Shown: positions 1-13,240 of the stretch, one piece after another | Position numbering within the stretch: position 1 is the first letter of the stretch | How the letters are laid out: every line of letters starts with the position of its first letter | NCBI RefSeq assembly: GCF_010389155.1 | Contig: NC_057761.1 | Coordinates: forward strand, 6,264,501 to 6,328,500 | DNA length: 64,000 nucleotides | Reading direction: 5' to 3' | Source of the DNA: Erigeron canadensis | Taxonomy: Eukaryota > Streptophyta > Magnoliopsida > Asterales > Asteraceae | The notes under the pieces: generated by a model | What the model saw: only the letters and a program-made list of their open reading frames with translations | Database searches by the model: none | What the model was told of the DNA's origin: nothing | Program-made: the position numbers and the translations under genes

Positions 1-3000
1 GACCTGTAGACACACCTTTTGGTTTCTTCGGTTCTGGTTCAAGATAAAACTGGCGTCCATTTGTGTGACCCTCAACAGTTTGATCAGTATGAAAGAAAGA
101 TGAAAATGAATTGGTAACAGCAGACAAAGGGGAAGCTCCATGAATCAAGTTCCTTGGGTTTTCCATGGGCTTTTGCACACCAGATTGCCTCCCAGAGTTA
201 GGTAGGTAAGAATTCGGTTTTCCTGGAGCATTAGAGTTGTGATGATTATAACAAGATAAGAAGGGTTTAGCTTTGAACTTTTTCCCGTCCATAACGAATG
301 TCGAATTTGAATTCCCTGCATCCATTAGACTAAGCAACTGCATTGCAGGAATGGCTTCATTGGAATACGAAGAACCCAATGAACCCATATGCTTTGGATT
401 CAGCTCATTTTGCTCTTCAACACCATTTGAGGCTGTGACATTCAAATCCAGGTTAATGATGCTTTTCCCTTTCTTGTTTGACCAGTTTGTATGGATTCCC
501 ATGTTTTGACCAGATGGAATGTTTGACCACAGATTTCTAGGTGTTCCATTCTGAAGTTGACCATTATGGTGCTCGTTAAATGCTTCCCGCATATTGGTCG
601 GACCAGACGGGAGGGCTATTCTATTATTATTATCATTCCCTCTAAAATCATGATAATATGAATTGTTAAGCCTTTGGTGTCCATGATCAGGGATTGTAAT
701 GCCATTTGATGGCTGCTTCTGAGATTGTGAAAATGTATCAAACTTTGAAAAGACGGGAACTGGCTCTTGACGGAAGAAGCCAGCTAGATTTGTCACGCTG
801 GTGGGTCCTGAATTCAAACTCTCCCCAGTTACTAGCATGGAAGATGCAGGCCTCCTCATGCTAGGATATTGCTCAAATGTTAGTGGCATCCCTTTGTTAT
901 TATTAGCTTCACAAAAGATGGGATTACCAGATACCCCACTGTCATGGCTACCGCCAGGCACACAGTAACTTTTTGCTTCAAATAAGTTTCGTTCATGTTG
1001 AATTTTAGCCATAAGTTCAGCAATTTCCTTTTCGTCTGACCTGCCATTGGAAGATATCTCCTGTCTTTGATGATTATGAGCCCCCATTACATCCGAGTAC
1101 CCCCTGACTCCACTGTTCCTCTTGTTATGTGGGTCAGAGAAGTCCTGTAAACAACAATGTTGAACAAGATTAGGGTCACATGGGTGCAAACGAATAAGAA
1201 TACGCCCACAATGTATTCTTAATGCATTAAACCTAAAGGATCATTTTGTTCAAAAGCATGCCGTAATAATTTTTGTAAACATATTTACTATTTAGTTATA
1301 AAAGAACTAAAATATCTGAATGTGAAGTGTTTCAGTTCAACCGAAACTTAGCCAACCCATAACAAAAGGTTATTGATTCATTCCATCTCTAATGAGTCAA
1401 ATTAAGATAATTTCCATGTCTAATGAGTCAAACAGATAAGGGTAAAAAGTATAGATAATTGAAAACAGGTCAAATGGGTCCAAACATTCTGAAGTTGCCC
1501 ATATTGTATTCTTAATGCATAAAACATTATGAACTTATAGATCATTTTATTAAAAAAGACTTTTGGTGAGATATTTGTTTATGTAATCATATTTTAAACA
1601 TTTAAACACAAAATGTTTCGTCCTTTTGGATTGCCCCAAACCAAAAGGTTACTTTTATCTTCTTGAGAGCATCGGTTATAACTTGACAGAGCCTGTACGG
1701 AAAATCAAAAACTGCAACACCAAAATAATCTGAACTACAAGCTTCTCAGTTGTTTTGATAGATTTAGTGTCACATAATGAATCACTCTAGGACATTGACC
1801 TCAGATTTTTTTAAGAAGCAGAGACATGATATTTGATAATTACAGAATAACTGGTCATATCACATGGTTGAGACTTGTTTCGATAGCTAGGTGTAAAATG
1901 AAAGGCGAATATTAGAAAGTTACAGACTAATCAGTGCTGCTCATATGGTTGGGACCCGCTTAACTACCTAGGTTCTGGTACTCCAATAATTATTAGGGAT
2001 ATACCAACAGGAAGGTGGGAATATATAAACCTCCTTGAATGTGGATTTTAGTTAGACTGAAAAACAAGAGACCTGATATCTTACTAAAGAAAATTCACTA
2101 TAGCATGATCCTCGTTATTAGATGTTTCCTTATCTCATTCTATCATACCAAATTGATCATTCATGTTAGTATGATATTAAATGAAACAGGAAACTGAGAT
2201 GATTGTGGCGGCATAGGTATGTGATTGACAAACTTCTTCTCGTGGTAATAAGAAATAGAGCATGAAAGTTTAGTGAAAGTTTAGTGAAAGATGCATCAAG
2301 TTTCGTTTAATCAATCATAAAAAAATTAAGTTTGTCATGCATGGTAGAAATATATCGATGAAAATAATTAGAACTATAAGCAACATATAGAATTTAACAT
2401 ACTAGATTTTGATGCTGAAAGAAGATCCCAGGTGAAAGCTGTGTGTGATAATGCTGCTGCCCGGTTAAGAGTGGCATAGTGGGGGTATGACCATCTCTTA
2501 CATCATGAAAGGATCTTTCTTCTGCTTGGGGTTCCAATGTGACTCCTCTATATGTAATACTTGATTCCCCATAAGAGAGACCAGCTTTACTACTGTGATT
2601 ATAGATGGGAACCCGATTTGGTAAAGATGGTCCCACAGGAACCTCTGGTTGTGGGTCATAGTGTAGAGACAGACCAAGACCTAATCCATTGTCACAATCC
2701 CGCACTCTAGAACCACCAAAATTTGTCTTATGTATATCCTTCCCAAGTAATTGATTTCTCAAAGGATTCTCCACTACCTTCTTAGAAGCATTAGAATTTC
2801 CTTCTGGCTGTAGTTGAGGCATTGACTTGGAAACTGGGACAGAGACATCACGACTTGGTTTTGAAATCCCTTTACCCACTGAAACCAGCTTATCTGATCT
2901 TCCCACATCATTAAATATTGATCGCCAAGCTGTCAATGGATCACTACTGACCTTACTGGGTTTGGAACCCTTTGGAGTTCCATGTTTTTTACAAATATGC

Positions 3001-4990
3001 TTATCAGTATTCTTTGCAACTAAGCTTGTTTTTGAAGCAGCACCCTCTTTGAAGATTTTTCCCTTTTTTCCAGCATGACCCGGAGTGGGCATATCCATGG
3101 ATCTCTGATCCTGAGCTTGTGGTAGCTTTCTTTTGATTTGAGAGTTTACTGGAGAACATGGTCCTGGACCTGAGTCAAGAAGATTACCTTCCTTTCTCTG
3201 ATGCTTTTCTTGGGTATTTCCACACATCAGCTCCGTCAGCAGACGAACTTTGCGTGCCTTTCGGCGTAGATGTCCACTTGGGTCATCATTCTCGTCATCA
3301 GACTGGACCACCATGTCACCTTGGTTGGAATCATTAACTTCTCCCAAGACATTCTCCTCAACATCAATTGCCTTCACATCACCATTGGCGGCTTTAGAAT
3401 CAGATTTGGTTGGTTCTTCCATATTAGTATGAGTGTCAGGTAAAGATTGAGCCGTATCTCCTTGTAAAACAGTTAAAACGCTTTCGTCATCATTCCTCTT
3501 ATCAACAGGCTTAAGACCTGAAATAAATAAAAAAAGCAATAACTATTGAAAATGCAAAATAGATGGAAAGACTGGAGCAGTAACCAGTACACAAAAGGGC
3601 TAAGAGGTACATTTGCCTTCCTTCAACTTTTATTTATATTAATTTCCTAAAAACTTTTTAAAAAATGTTAGATTAAAATCAGTTAGCAAACAAATTCCTC
3701 AATCACTCACCTAAAAAAAAAATACCATAACAGATTTTCACCACAGATAGATATTATTACCACTTTGTACATTAGCACCATTTACAGATATCCTGGCTCG
3801 ACTGCTGGATTCGTAAATCAAGTATCTACTCTTTTGAGCTGAAATTACCTGAAGTGCCTTCACCAAAAGGAGGTAGTGGCAAATGATGACAATCTCGTGA
3901 TGTGTATGAAGTTGAACATGGCTGCACTATGCTTTTACCATACTCAGAGACTAATGCTACCTCTTGAGAAGCAGTTCCAACTCTACAGTTTTGCGAACAG
4001 CTTTGACAAAGCCAATATCTAAAACTTGGGACCTCTATAGGAGGCAGATCTTCTCCATTACCATCAGAAAATGGTACGGTGTAGCCACTTTTTTCTCGCA
4101 TCTTTGCAACATAGCCTCTAGTAAATAATAGATAATCATTATCAAGTGAAGAGAAACAATGAACAATCCAACAAATTCTAACCCAATTCTTCACTAGAAA
4201 TCAAATGATAATTATTCGAAGTGAAGTGACTATACCATGGCCAATATATTATAGTACATGAGCAAAAGCAAGGGATTGTAGGCGACCTCATTTCAATCGT
4301 ACACTTATAATGCAAAGTAATTACACGAACACATTTCTCGAGAGATTAATTAAGAGATAATATTACAAAATAAGCATATCACACAGCGGTACATGAATTG
4401 GAGACAGTCAACTATAAACTTTAGGCCTTGAGTTTTCTCTTTACACAATTCCTAAAGAAAGATTATTAAAAACATTCTAGCATTGAGAGACTAGAACAGA
4501 AACTGATAATCACGTACATTAAAAGTGAAAGAAACTGAGTAAATCTTAAAGAAGTAAAGGTTGAAAGCTATCCCAATACTAAACTTTACCGAATGTGGGT
4601 GCCTGAGAAACGTAGTTCGAAATCATTTCATTATCCAACAACCATATATGGAAGAATACTTTCGATTGTTAAGAAACTCCACATTCCAAACTTGGCCGCA
4701 ACATTCAATCAAAGACAAGTCTTCTTATATTACAGTAGTTGTCTAGTTAGATAAATTGCATATGCAATAAAAATGGCTTACCGGATAGAGAAATGACTAC
4801 ACTTTTGAGCATTGCCCTTCCCCTTTACAATTCCAAGATCGATTGACAATGTATTGATCTTAAACGTTGAACCACTGGAGTTGATCGCAGAAGTAGCATT
4901 GGTCCCTTGAACATGGTCTCCCCCAATAATCCTCTCAGAATCTCTTAGGACTATGCTCCTTTCAGCGTTACTCCCCATTCTAAGTTGCAT
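1..4990 (-). CDS. EMF1: EMBRYONIC FLOWER 1-like Polycomb protein (3' end outside window)
   Basis: Spliced minus-strand gene. Coding exons are 4782-4990, 3849-4117, 2403-3517 and <1-1144; every junction is GT/AG. The first three total 1593 nt, ending in phase 0, and the last stays open to base 1, giving more than 900 residues (Arabidopsis EMF1 is about 1,100). The first exon ends and the second begins with an EMF1 N-terminal signature (IDL...CSHFSIRGYVAKMRE). Exon 3 carries a basic RRKARKVRLLTEL block, probably nuclear localizing, and an EAR-like LGLGLSL stretch. The last exon has INLDLNV and AMQLLSLMDAG, which recall the EMF1 C-terminus. EMF1 is a plant-specific PRC1-like partner that maintains H3K27me3 silencing of floral homeotic genes in the nucleus. 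Translation may start at 4990 or at the in-frame ATG at 4978 (MGSN), which fits family N-termini better and could directly follow a 5'UTR intron acceptor. Exon borders were chosen by eye. Confidence 0.85.
1145..2402 (-). other. EMF1-like intron 3
   Basis: This 1.26-kb AT-rich intron has donor GTATGT next to 2402 and acceptor TTTACAG next to 1145, both read on the minus strand. I see no coding potential or recognizable transposon inside it. Confidence 0.75.
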
Positions 4991-6271
4991 GCCAATAATA
5001 GGGGTTCAAGGTTAAACTTTCAAGTAATATATAAGATAACCTCAGTTGCACATGCCTGCCGTAGTATATATCAATTTTTGAACACCATAAACACATGAAT
5101 CTGCCAAAGACTCACTATTACATATCAGAAGTAAGCAAAGCAATGCACAACAAACTTACTTACTACAATATATAACACGAATTACTAACATGGATGGATA
5201 GACAAATCAAAACACAACTACAATTACATACTATATATACACACATTAAAGATAGAAAGCCTGCTTAAACAAACAAGTCATGTTGTACGTCAAACCAAAC
5301 ACAAAGTACCATTCCATACTAACATTATATACTAGATTGTAGCTTTTTAAGTATTTATAAATATCTTGAACTGTAGAGTCTAAAATGTATAACATGTATC
5401 CTACTTCAAAACTTGCAACCGTATATATTGATCGTTCAACCATTCCTAGTTCCAATTACTTCTTCATAAGCCACATTTATATTGCTCACATTGCAACCAT
5501 CCAAGTTGCCACATCCATAAACCAGTACTAGCGTACAATTCATAAAAATCAGATACATACAATAACAATAATTAAAAGCTGCATACACAATAACTAACAA
5601 CATTTAAGCTAGATGCATACCATATATACATAGTTATTCAACATTTTGACCATAAGTCTACAACTAGTTGACTACATATAGAAACCACCAATCCCAATAT
5701 TTTATGTATAATATATAGATTGTAATGTAAAGCTTTTAGCTTTCTAAAGATTCCTAAAAAACCCAATTTCTATAACTACCCAGAAACTATCCCAAATTCA
5801 CTTACACATACAATAATAATAAATCACACACACAGTACCTAGTTTAATTTAATTAGGGTTTTCAATCAAAAAGTTTTGATTTTTTTCAAATCACAAGCCT
5901 AACTCAACAATATAAACACAAATAACACATAAAGTTACAAGCTTTATTCACCAGAAAGAAGATAAAGCTATAAAACAAATGAAATATTAATAAATGAAGA
6001 AAAAATATACTTACAATAAATATATATTGTACAGATAATAATTATAAATAATAATAAATTCAATTACCAAATAAGCTATAGATATAACACTTGATAGTAC
6101 AAATCAAACATTTCTAAATTACAGATCTAAAAAACATGACTTTAAAATCAAAAAAAAATTGAACTGCGTTAATTAATCAAACCCTAATATATATAAGATA
6201 GATAGATATAGATATACATATACATAGATACAGAATGAATAAAGGAAGCTGGATATGTAGATTTTACTTAC
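4991..6271 (-). other. 5'UTR intron of the EMF1-like gene
   Basis: A perfect minus-strand donor (CC|GTAAGT) lies at 6271-6266, and no coding exon is recognizable between it and the first ATG. The stretch is therefore read as a long AT-rich leader intron. The acceptor may be the TTAG just before the 4978 ATG. Long first introns in leaders are common in plant regulatory genes. Nothing else is seen in it. Confidence 0.6.
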
Positions 6272-6340
6272 GGATTCAAACTCTTTTCAGAGTAATTTCA
6301 GTGCGAAGCCGACGAAAACCCTAGTTTTTTTTATAAAGGG
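6272..6340 (-). promoter_or_regulatory. EMF1-like core promoter and 5'UTR exon
   Basis: On the minus strand, TTTATAAA at 6337-6330 is followed within about 10 bases by a telo-box (AAACCCTAG on the plus strand, 6316-6324). A leader exon then ends at the strong donor at 6272. Transcription probably starts near 6300. Telo-boxes are common near start sites of plant genes and are linked to Polycomb recruitment. Confidence 0.5.
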
Positions 6341-8898
6341 TTTTTATTTTCTCCAATGTAAATAGTGTGTGTGAGTGTGAGAGAGAGATATATAGAAAGT
6401 TGTACGTATATATTTTAATCTGATTAATTTTTAATTTAACATTTTTATTTAAAAAAAGTATATATACAGTGAGTGGGTGATGTGTGTGTAAATAGTGTGT
6501 GAGAGAGAAATGTAATCAGGGAAAGTTATTGTGATGGGTGGCGGTGTTTGTTATATAAAAATTGAACCCTAATTTGTGGTTTCTTCACGCGCTGTTTCTT
6601 CACGCGCGGTGTGTAAGATGTGTGGTCGCTTTCTGATCAGTGCTTCTCTGATGAGATACGGGACAAAAACATGCCGCGCACTTAACTTGGTTTTTATTGG
6701 TCCGTGTAGTACACGGTGTTGGCGTGTGTTGATGGGTTGTATTGCTTTAAGGTAATAAAGGGTTTAGCATAAATAAATGTATATGTAGCTGTTAAATATA
6801 AATAAATAAATAGATAAATGTACGTACTTACGTCTTTTTTTGGTATTTTAGAAAGGAAATACTGATACTGTGTTTCTTTCTTTAGCATTATGTTTAAATA
6901 TACGTTTTTTCAATAGACAATAGTGACACATTGAAAACAAATTGATGTAGATCGATGTGGCTTTTTTTATATTGACTGGGCGGATACTCGTGTAATGCGG
7001 TAATGTAGGCAGCGGCGTGTCAACGGTACTGGTGGCGACTTGTAATGACAACGGCAGCGAGTAAGATACATAATTGATGTAAAATAATTCATGTGATTTA
7101 AGGAGTTAATAAAGGTAATTTAGTACATAAAAGATGTATGCTATAAATATTTTAAGAGATTCTAAAAATAGAATACCTAATTTGTATACATTACAAGGAA
7201 GTATAGACATAGATATAATTTGAAAATGACGAAATATTTCCTTACGTATATACTTCGAGCATTCTGTAACTTTTTTCAAAAAAATTTAGATTGCCTTCAA
7301 AACTAAACATCATAATTCGAATCTGAACTTTATACTAATTATTTCTACCTTATAAATATTCCATGTGTTGTTATATATACAAATCGCATTGTGCGTCTCT
7401 AGTCTTAATTATAAACGTCTCGTTAATTGTTTCTTTTGTAATATTATTCTCTAAAATTAGTTGAAAATAAACGTTTTACGATAAAAATAACAAGATTTTC
7501 TACACTATATGTTTAAATACTATTATACTAGTTATTGTGTGTACACTTTTTAATTTGTTTATTAATCATTACTAGATGTATATACATATATGGAATCTGA
7601 TCCCAATAATAATGAATTATCATACAAAAAGATTCAATAATTTTGTCCGAATTGAAGTCTTAACTATATCTATCAAAGTCAAATAACAAGATCAAACCAT
7701 TACATAATCAATCCAAGGTCACTGGTATATCAACATTACAATATTTGTTTCGTATTACTTAGGGATGTCAGCCGTAAATAATGGGCGCATATACCCCTTT
7801 CTCATTACAATGCATGCTCCGCGAATTATTTTGATCCATCAATATATGGGTATCAATGAGGGGATTAAATCATAATCATCATTCGGGATTATTTAAGCTC
7901 CCATACATTGTCGTCTTTGAGGTTTTTGGAGATTAGGAATTGAGAGCGGTAAAAAAAGCTCCTAAAATAAGGACAATGAATTTAATTATCTAAACCATTT
8001 TTTAAAATGACGATAAATATTATATCAAAAAATATATAGTTAATATATTCAAAACAAAAAAAAAAGCTTATTCGATGTAACCATAAATCTATATTATTTA
8101 ATAAAAACAAATTATTTTTGGAAGTGTTGAATTTTCACTTATCCTTTAACATTAATAATTTAATTACACTATCAATCATTTATATTTTAAAATATCTTCA
8201 TTAACCTTTTACATTAACTATTTACACTACTCGACACTATCTTTACTACTAACAATCGCCCGTACCACCACACCGTCATCGTCACGACCCACCCCGCATT
8301 GTCCGAGTACTATAATACGAGTAACTAAAATACAATAATGCTATTAATTAAGTTTTCAATCCTATGTAGCTTTTAATTAATTTGCTCCATCGTTGCTCTT
8401 TTTTCTTATAATAAAGAAATGGTAGGTAAGTACCCTTTTTCATATTCCCATAAATAGCGATGATTTTTTTTATTAGAAACAATATAATGACAAAAAAATC
8501 TATAGTTGAGATTTTTAGGCTAACATATATGATTTAATTTTAAAGTAATATTGAGTTTTTCACAATTTTTTATGGGCTTTACTTGATTATATATACACAT
8601 AGATGATAGATATATAAATGTTTAAAATTTTGAGCCATTCAAAAAATCATACCTCGACTAGTCACCCGTTTTGGCCGGCTCGATCGGCCATACTCACAGG
8701 TATAGCCACGGCGGATTATGATAATAAATTATAACGTACGTATCATCGTAATTGGGAAAAATAGTCAATCCACGGATATACATGGTGGACTACCGATAAC
8801 ATTCAGCATTATGTTGTTACGTGTCCTTATATCGATAGTAGAACATAATTAATTAAATATTGATCAGACCACTAGCTTCGAAGCATTATATATTATTT
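6341..8898. other. AT-rich intergenic region
   Basis: No gene of confident coding quality and no delimited transposon is seen. The 6.35-6.5 kb part holds GT/GA microsatellite-like runs belonging to the distal promoter of the EMF1-like gene. The remainder is AT-rich spacer up to the left edge of the tandem duplication. Confidence 0.6.
6580..6607. promoter_or_regulatory. Direct repeat with CGCG boxes upstream of EMF1-like gene
   Basis: The 13-mer TTTCTTCACGCGC occurs at 6580-6592 and again at 6595-6607. ACGCGC fits the VCGCGB consensus bound by CAMTA (calmodulin-binding) transcription factors. It lies about 280 bp upstream of the inferred start site. Whether it functions is inference. Confidence 0.35.
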
Positions 8899-9369
8899 GC
8901 ATATATGATCAAGGGCATATATATCAAATCATACCCGATCGACTTCATTAAATCAAATTGAGAGTAATTAATATGATAAAACCACTTTGATGTCTTTAAG
9001 ATTACCCGAAAATCGAAGGCGGCTTTTAATGCACTTTTTGCTACGATTGCTCTGAAGAACGTTTTTGGTCAAAAGAAAAACATTAATGTTTTCCTTGTTT
9101 GATATCAGACACCCAATTTTTATCTATGTAATCGAACCAACATGCATCTTTATAATAATTTGTATTTTTAGCCACTTTTATTTAATTATTATTATCTATA
9201 AATGGTAGGTTCCTAGAAGGGCTTCCATTGGAAGCCTTAAACTAAAGAGAGGAGAAACTTTTTGATGATTAGTCTTACTTACCCACCTTCAGGCAAGTGC
9301 ATACATATTTATATCCATACACGTATATTCACGGGTTATTTTTATTAATATACTCGTCCATAATGGACA

Positions 9370-9908
9370 CATTACAACAAAAATGTCAATTGCTCACATT
9401 TATTTTCTTGCATTTCTAAAAAGTGTAAAAAATATATGTTAATTTATTCACATTTAAAATTATATATATAAAAAAAATTCACATTTAGAAGTGTGAATAA
9501 ATTAAAAAAACAAAGTATACTTTTTCACAAGTATAAATGTATAAACAAAATATTCACGCTTAAAAGTGTGAAAAATGTCAAACATTTCATACTTAAAAGT
9601 GTGAAAGTTAAATTGTCATACTCGAATTCCTCGCACAGCTTCCTTTTGTGTGAGGAAATTTGGTATCATAAATTACTTTCACATTTTTAAGTGTAAACAA
9701 TTATATATTTTTAAATAATTGAAAATATAAACTTTTTATTTTCACATATATAATTGTGAAAAGATTTTGATTCTTTAACTTTATTCATAGTTATAATGAT
9801 GAGTTCTTTTCACACATTTATAAGTGTGAACAAATTAAATTAACTATTTTTAACTTTTTTAAAAAATGCAAAAAATGAGTATTAATAAATAATATGCTTT
9901 TTGTAATG
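9370..9908. mobile_element. CACTA-like non-autonomous DNA transposon, copy A
   Basis: The left end CATTACAACAAAAA and right end TTTTTGTAATG are inverted. The paralogue at 25916 reads CACTACAACAAAA, the En/Spm (CACTA) type terminus. The interior is filled with short subterminal inverted motifs around TTCACACTTTTAAGTGTGAA, as in transposase-binding arrays of CACTA elements. There is no transposase. The right terminus is diverged and I could not find a matching 3-bp target duplication. Confidence 0.55.
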
Positions 9909-10414
9909 AAAGTTATTCTCACGTTTTTTTTCCTTATTGCCATTTACTAATTACGGAGTACATTTTCATTTAATTATAACCCATCACGTACACAAGTACT
10001 ACAACTAAACTCGATATAATAACTGGAATGTAAATTACCTAACTTTTATATGTAACTTGGCTTATAGTAAAACTAAATTAAGTCGATATAATATTCAACA
10101 AAAGTTTTGAATCAACATATATGATCAATTCTTCACTTTTTTTTCCCCTTAGTTTTGGACGCTAACCAGCCGTTCCTCTAAGACAAGACCCATGCAATAT
10201 TTATTTGTCTTTGTTAACCACCTTATATATGGAATGAGCCAGATTCCTGTCACCAATTTCTATAAACCTTTTCACAACTCATAAAACATTTGTTTTTATT
10301 TTTATTTTTACACCGGGGACATATACATAAGCAACCGGCAAAATCGATATAATTTCGAAACATAAACTTCCAAAAAGAACTTGAAATTTATATTATGAAA
10401 TGAAACTCCACTTA

Positions 10415-10575
10415 AATGGCTTGATCAGTGGTATCTTCTAAATCAATTATGTGAGCCCGGAGGTGAGTTTTTCCTAAGGTTTCAAGTTCAAGTCTTGGAT
10501 TTCTTATTTCAAGGTATTTCCATAAGGATAAGATTAGAGGCCTAGCAAATCGCTGGTTAAAATTGTCCCCAACAA
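10415..10575 (+). mobile_element. tRNA-derived SINE relic, copy A
   Basis: TGGCTTGATCAGTGGTA resembles a pol III A box, and GGTTTCAAGTTCAAGTC about 60 bp downstream resembles a B box. This is the spacing of tRNA-derived SINE heads. The 3' end is not clear. It is shared with copy B (26907-27065), so it predates the duplication. Confidence 0.45.
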
Positions 10576-10816
10576 TCGAAACTAACTGTAAAAGAAAATG
10601 ACACTAATTAAATTTCAACCGGCCTATAGTAACTCATTTCAACACGTACGTTTACATTTGCATCATCGAGACTAAGCTACTATACTATACAAAGCAAAAC
10701 TAAGATCCTAGCTACTATCAAATATAGCGTAGAATAATATAATATGATTAATAAATACAGAAGCACTTTTTATCTTTATTCTAATAAAAACAATAATTAA
10801 TAATTATATACCTCTA

Positions 10817-11109
10817 AAAAAAAGGTAATAGAGGGAACCCTAGCCCCGGTACCACAATTTGTTTACTCATCTACTCACCTCGTATGAGCCATATGATGTC
10901 GGTACAATACCTCAATTCTAATCCCCACATGATCTGGACACCCCGAAGGATCGAACCTGCGTATTTAAACTTCACATGTGGGTTTAGGTTTCATTGGTAA
11001 CGTGTACTATACCTTAAAGGAAATTATTTTTTGTGCCAAGCGGGGATCGAACATGAGACCTTAAGGTGATCAAGTGATTGCCCTTAACTAGGCTAACTCC
11101 TTGTTGGTT
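10817..11109 (-). mobile_element. tRNA-derived SINE with 12-bp target duplication (copy A only)
   Basis: TATATACCTCTA repeats at 10805-10816 and 11110-11121 and flanks a 293-bp insert missing from copy B, which keeps a single target copy near 27541-27552. Read on the minus strand the insert starts AACCAACAAGGAG, has A box TAGCCTAGTTAAGGG and B box GTTCGATCC, and ends in a T run, like plant Au-type SINEs that end in short poly-T. The long target duplication is typical of target-primed reverse transcription by LINE machinery. Confidence 0.8.
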
Positions 11110-11150
11110 TATATACCTCTATCAAGAGGAATGAAATCATGAATAGTGAA

Positions 11151-11321
11151 TCAGGCTAGCAGGCAGTTGCGCAGCTGCCTATTAGCTTGCTTATTTATTT
11201 TTAACCACACTAGCATGTAGTTGCGCAGCTGTGTGCTATCTTCTTTATATATTTTTTAATCAGGCTAACAGGTAGCTGCGTAGCTTTCTGCTAGCTTGTT
11301 TATTTACTTTTTGTAAAAAAC
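11151..11321. repeat. Three-unit tandem repeat (~55 bp), copy A
   Basis: Three degenerate units share the pattern CAGGCTARCAGGYAG, then TGCGCAGCTG, then a CTAGCTTGTTTATTTA-type tail. The same three units occur in copy B at 27583-27750. There are no splice or coding signals; function unknown. Confidence 0.65.
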
Positions 11322-11424
11322 ATATACGAGTATATTTAATATGTCAAACTTCTTAGCAGGTTTATCATATTGTTGTTATTTAAATTTTTTTTAAATTCTG
11401 TCTATCTTTATTTTTGATTTATTA

Positions 11425-11680
11425 CTCCATCCGTTCCACTAAAAGTGTCATGTTTTGAATTTTCAAAGTCTAACATTTCTAACTTTGACCTTAAATAAAT
11501 TTTTTTTGTGTTAGATAATGTTTGATGAAAGTTATATAAATTGATTGTAGTTTAAAAAGTGTTTTCACTGGTATAACTTTAATCAAGTTTATGTAACACA
11601 AAAAATATATTTAAGGTCAAAGTTTATAAACATTGACTTTGAATATTCAAACTAGGACATTTTTTATGGAATGAGGGGAG
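11425..11680. mobile_element. Stowaway MITE (Tc1/mariner), copy A
   Basis: A 256-bp element with termini CTCCATCCGTTCCAC and, inverted, CTCCCCTCATTCCAT, flanked by TA dinucleotides, is classic plant Stowaway structure. Its paralogue in copy B is truncated next to a poly-G tract. Confidence 0.8.
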
Positions 11681-13069
11681 TAATATGATGGTTTTATTTG
11701 TTTTGTCTTGTAGATTCTTTTAAAAAATAAATATATATAATATGACAAAATTTAAAGTAGGGTTATTTTAGTGCCTTTTATGATTATTTTTTTACATTTC
11801 ATTTTTTACGTCTCACCTTATATTATCTTTCGGATTTTACTACGTTGCAAAGTTTTTGGTTTTTTCTTGCACACATGCCTATCAATTTTGTCTTTTTTTT
11901 TTAACTAAATAAAACATATGTGTTTATACAAACTTTTAAACGAGTTTATATTTCTTTATGTTTGATATAACAAACATAAAAATATATTTATGTTCTTTTT
12001 TATACTTTTAGTAGTTTGTTAACATTGTTTGGTTTTTTTAATGATATATCGCAAACATTTGAACATAATTATGCACGTAAATACGATCGTTGAAGTCGGC
12101 CCACAACGCGGGCTTATAGTATATCCGGTCATTTTGAGAATAATAAATTAAGCTAACGATAGGTTTGAAAGAGGATAAATCACAAATAAAAAGAGAAATA
12201 AAAAAACCGGCATGGACACGGGTTGAAATTTGGATCATGAATCTTTAACATGCCAACAGCTTACACGTATCAGGCTAAAAAAAAACACATGTTAAATAAT
12301 GCAGCATAGGGGAATCAAAAGGTAATCTATATATAATAAAACAAAGGCCAAAGTAATTTTTTCGTCCATGTGGTTTTTCGAATAATTAAGCATATTTTAT
12401 TCTCGCCGTTAATCTTTGATTAAAATCATCTTCGTGGTTTCCATTTCATCTCTGCCATTATAACTTTGCCGTTAACCCTCTCACATGCAAGTCACGTGAG
12501 GGACATTTTCTTCTTTTTATAGAATTTAGTGCGAAAATCGTCCCTGAGGTTTGTTGTTTTTACATTTTTAATCCTCACCATTAACAAATTCATGAGAACT
12601 TTTCAAACAAAACAAAACAGACAACCGGTAACAATTTAATCCAAACAAAACAAAAACTTATATATCTACATTTGAGAATATAGTCAATCACTTTCGAATG
12701 CAAACACGTACATATAATGTTTTAAATACCGGTAGTATTACCCGTAATACCGGTATCAGAGGGTACTCCGGTACAACTATTTCCGGTATTTTTCGGTATT
12801 ACCGTTCCAGTATTTTCGTTATTCTCATTTTTTCTTTTTTGATTTTTTTTAAAAATTATTTTTATAATACTTTAATGTTATTTTTTTGTAATTTGTGAAC
12901 TTTCATATATTTTGTTATAAAATACCTATTTGGTATTATTTTTGAGGAAATTGTAATTATACTTTGACTATTTTCGTTAAATTGTAGTAAGTTTTATAAC
13001 ATTTTTATAAAAAAACTAAATTAAATTAAATTAGTCGTACCGACCGGTATTAAATTAGATCTTCATATG

Positions 13070-13100
<31 letters not shown>

Positions 13101-13240
13101 TTATTTGAGTCTGTTTTGGTTTTAGATTAAATTTTTGTTTGGAGGTTTGTTAAAATACAAGGATAAAAAATGCAAAAAAAGAAAAACCATAAGGACGAAT
13201 TTTGCACTTAACCATAAAAAGACATATATATATATATATA

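Noticed and set aside
6694..7051. Small open frames upstream of the EMF1-like gene
   Set aside because: Low-complexity AT-rich text without splice support, homologous family features or a conserved composition.
9493..9690. 65-codon open frame in copy A (and its counterpart at 25982-26206)
   Set aside because: It lies in the subterminal repeat array of a CACTA-like element, is Lys/Ser-rich low-complexity text and does not keep the same protein between copies.
11151..11321. Three-unit repeat as a CRISPR-like or satellite array
   Set aside because: Only three diverged units, directly adjacent and without spacers, in plant nuclear DNA.
13076..13100. TATG/TG microsatellite at 13.08 kb as a regulatory element
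   Set aside because: A simple dinucleotide run within the Mutator-like MITE, with no further signal.
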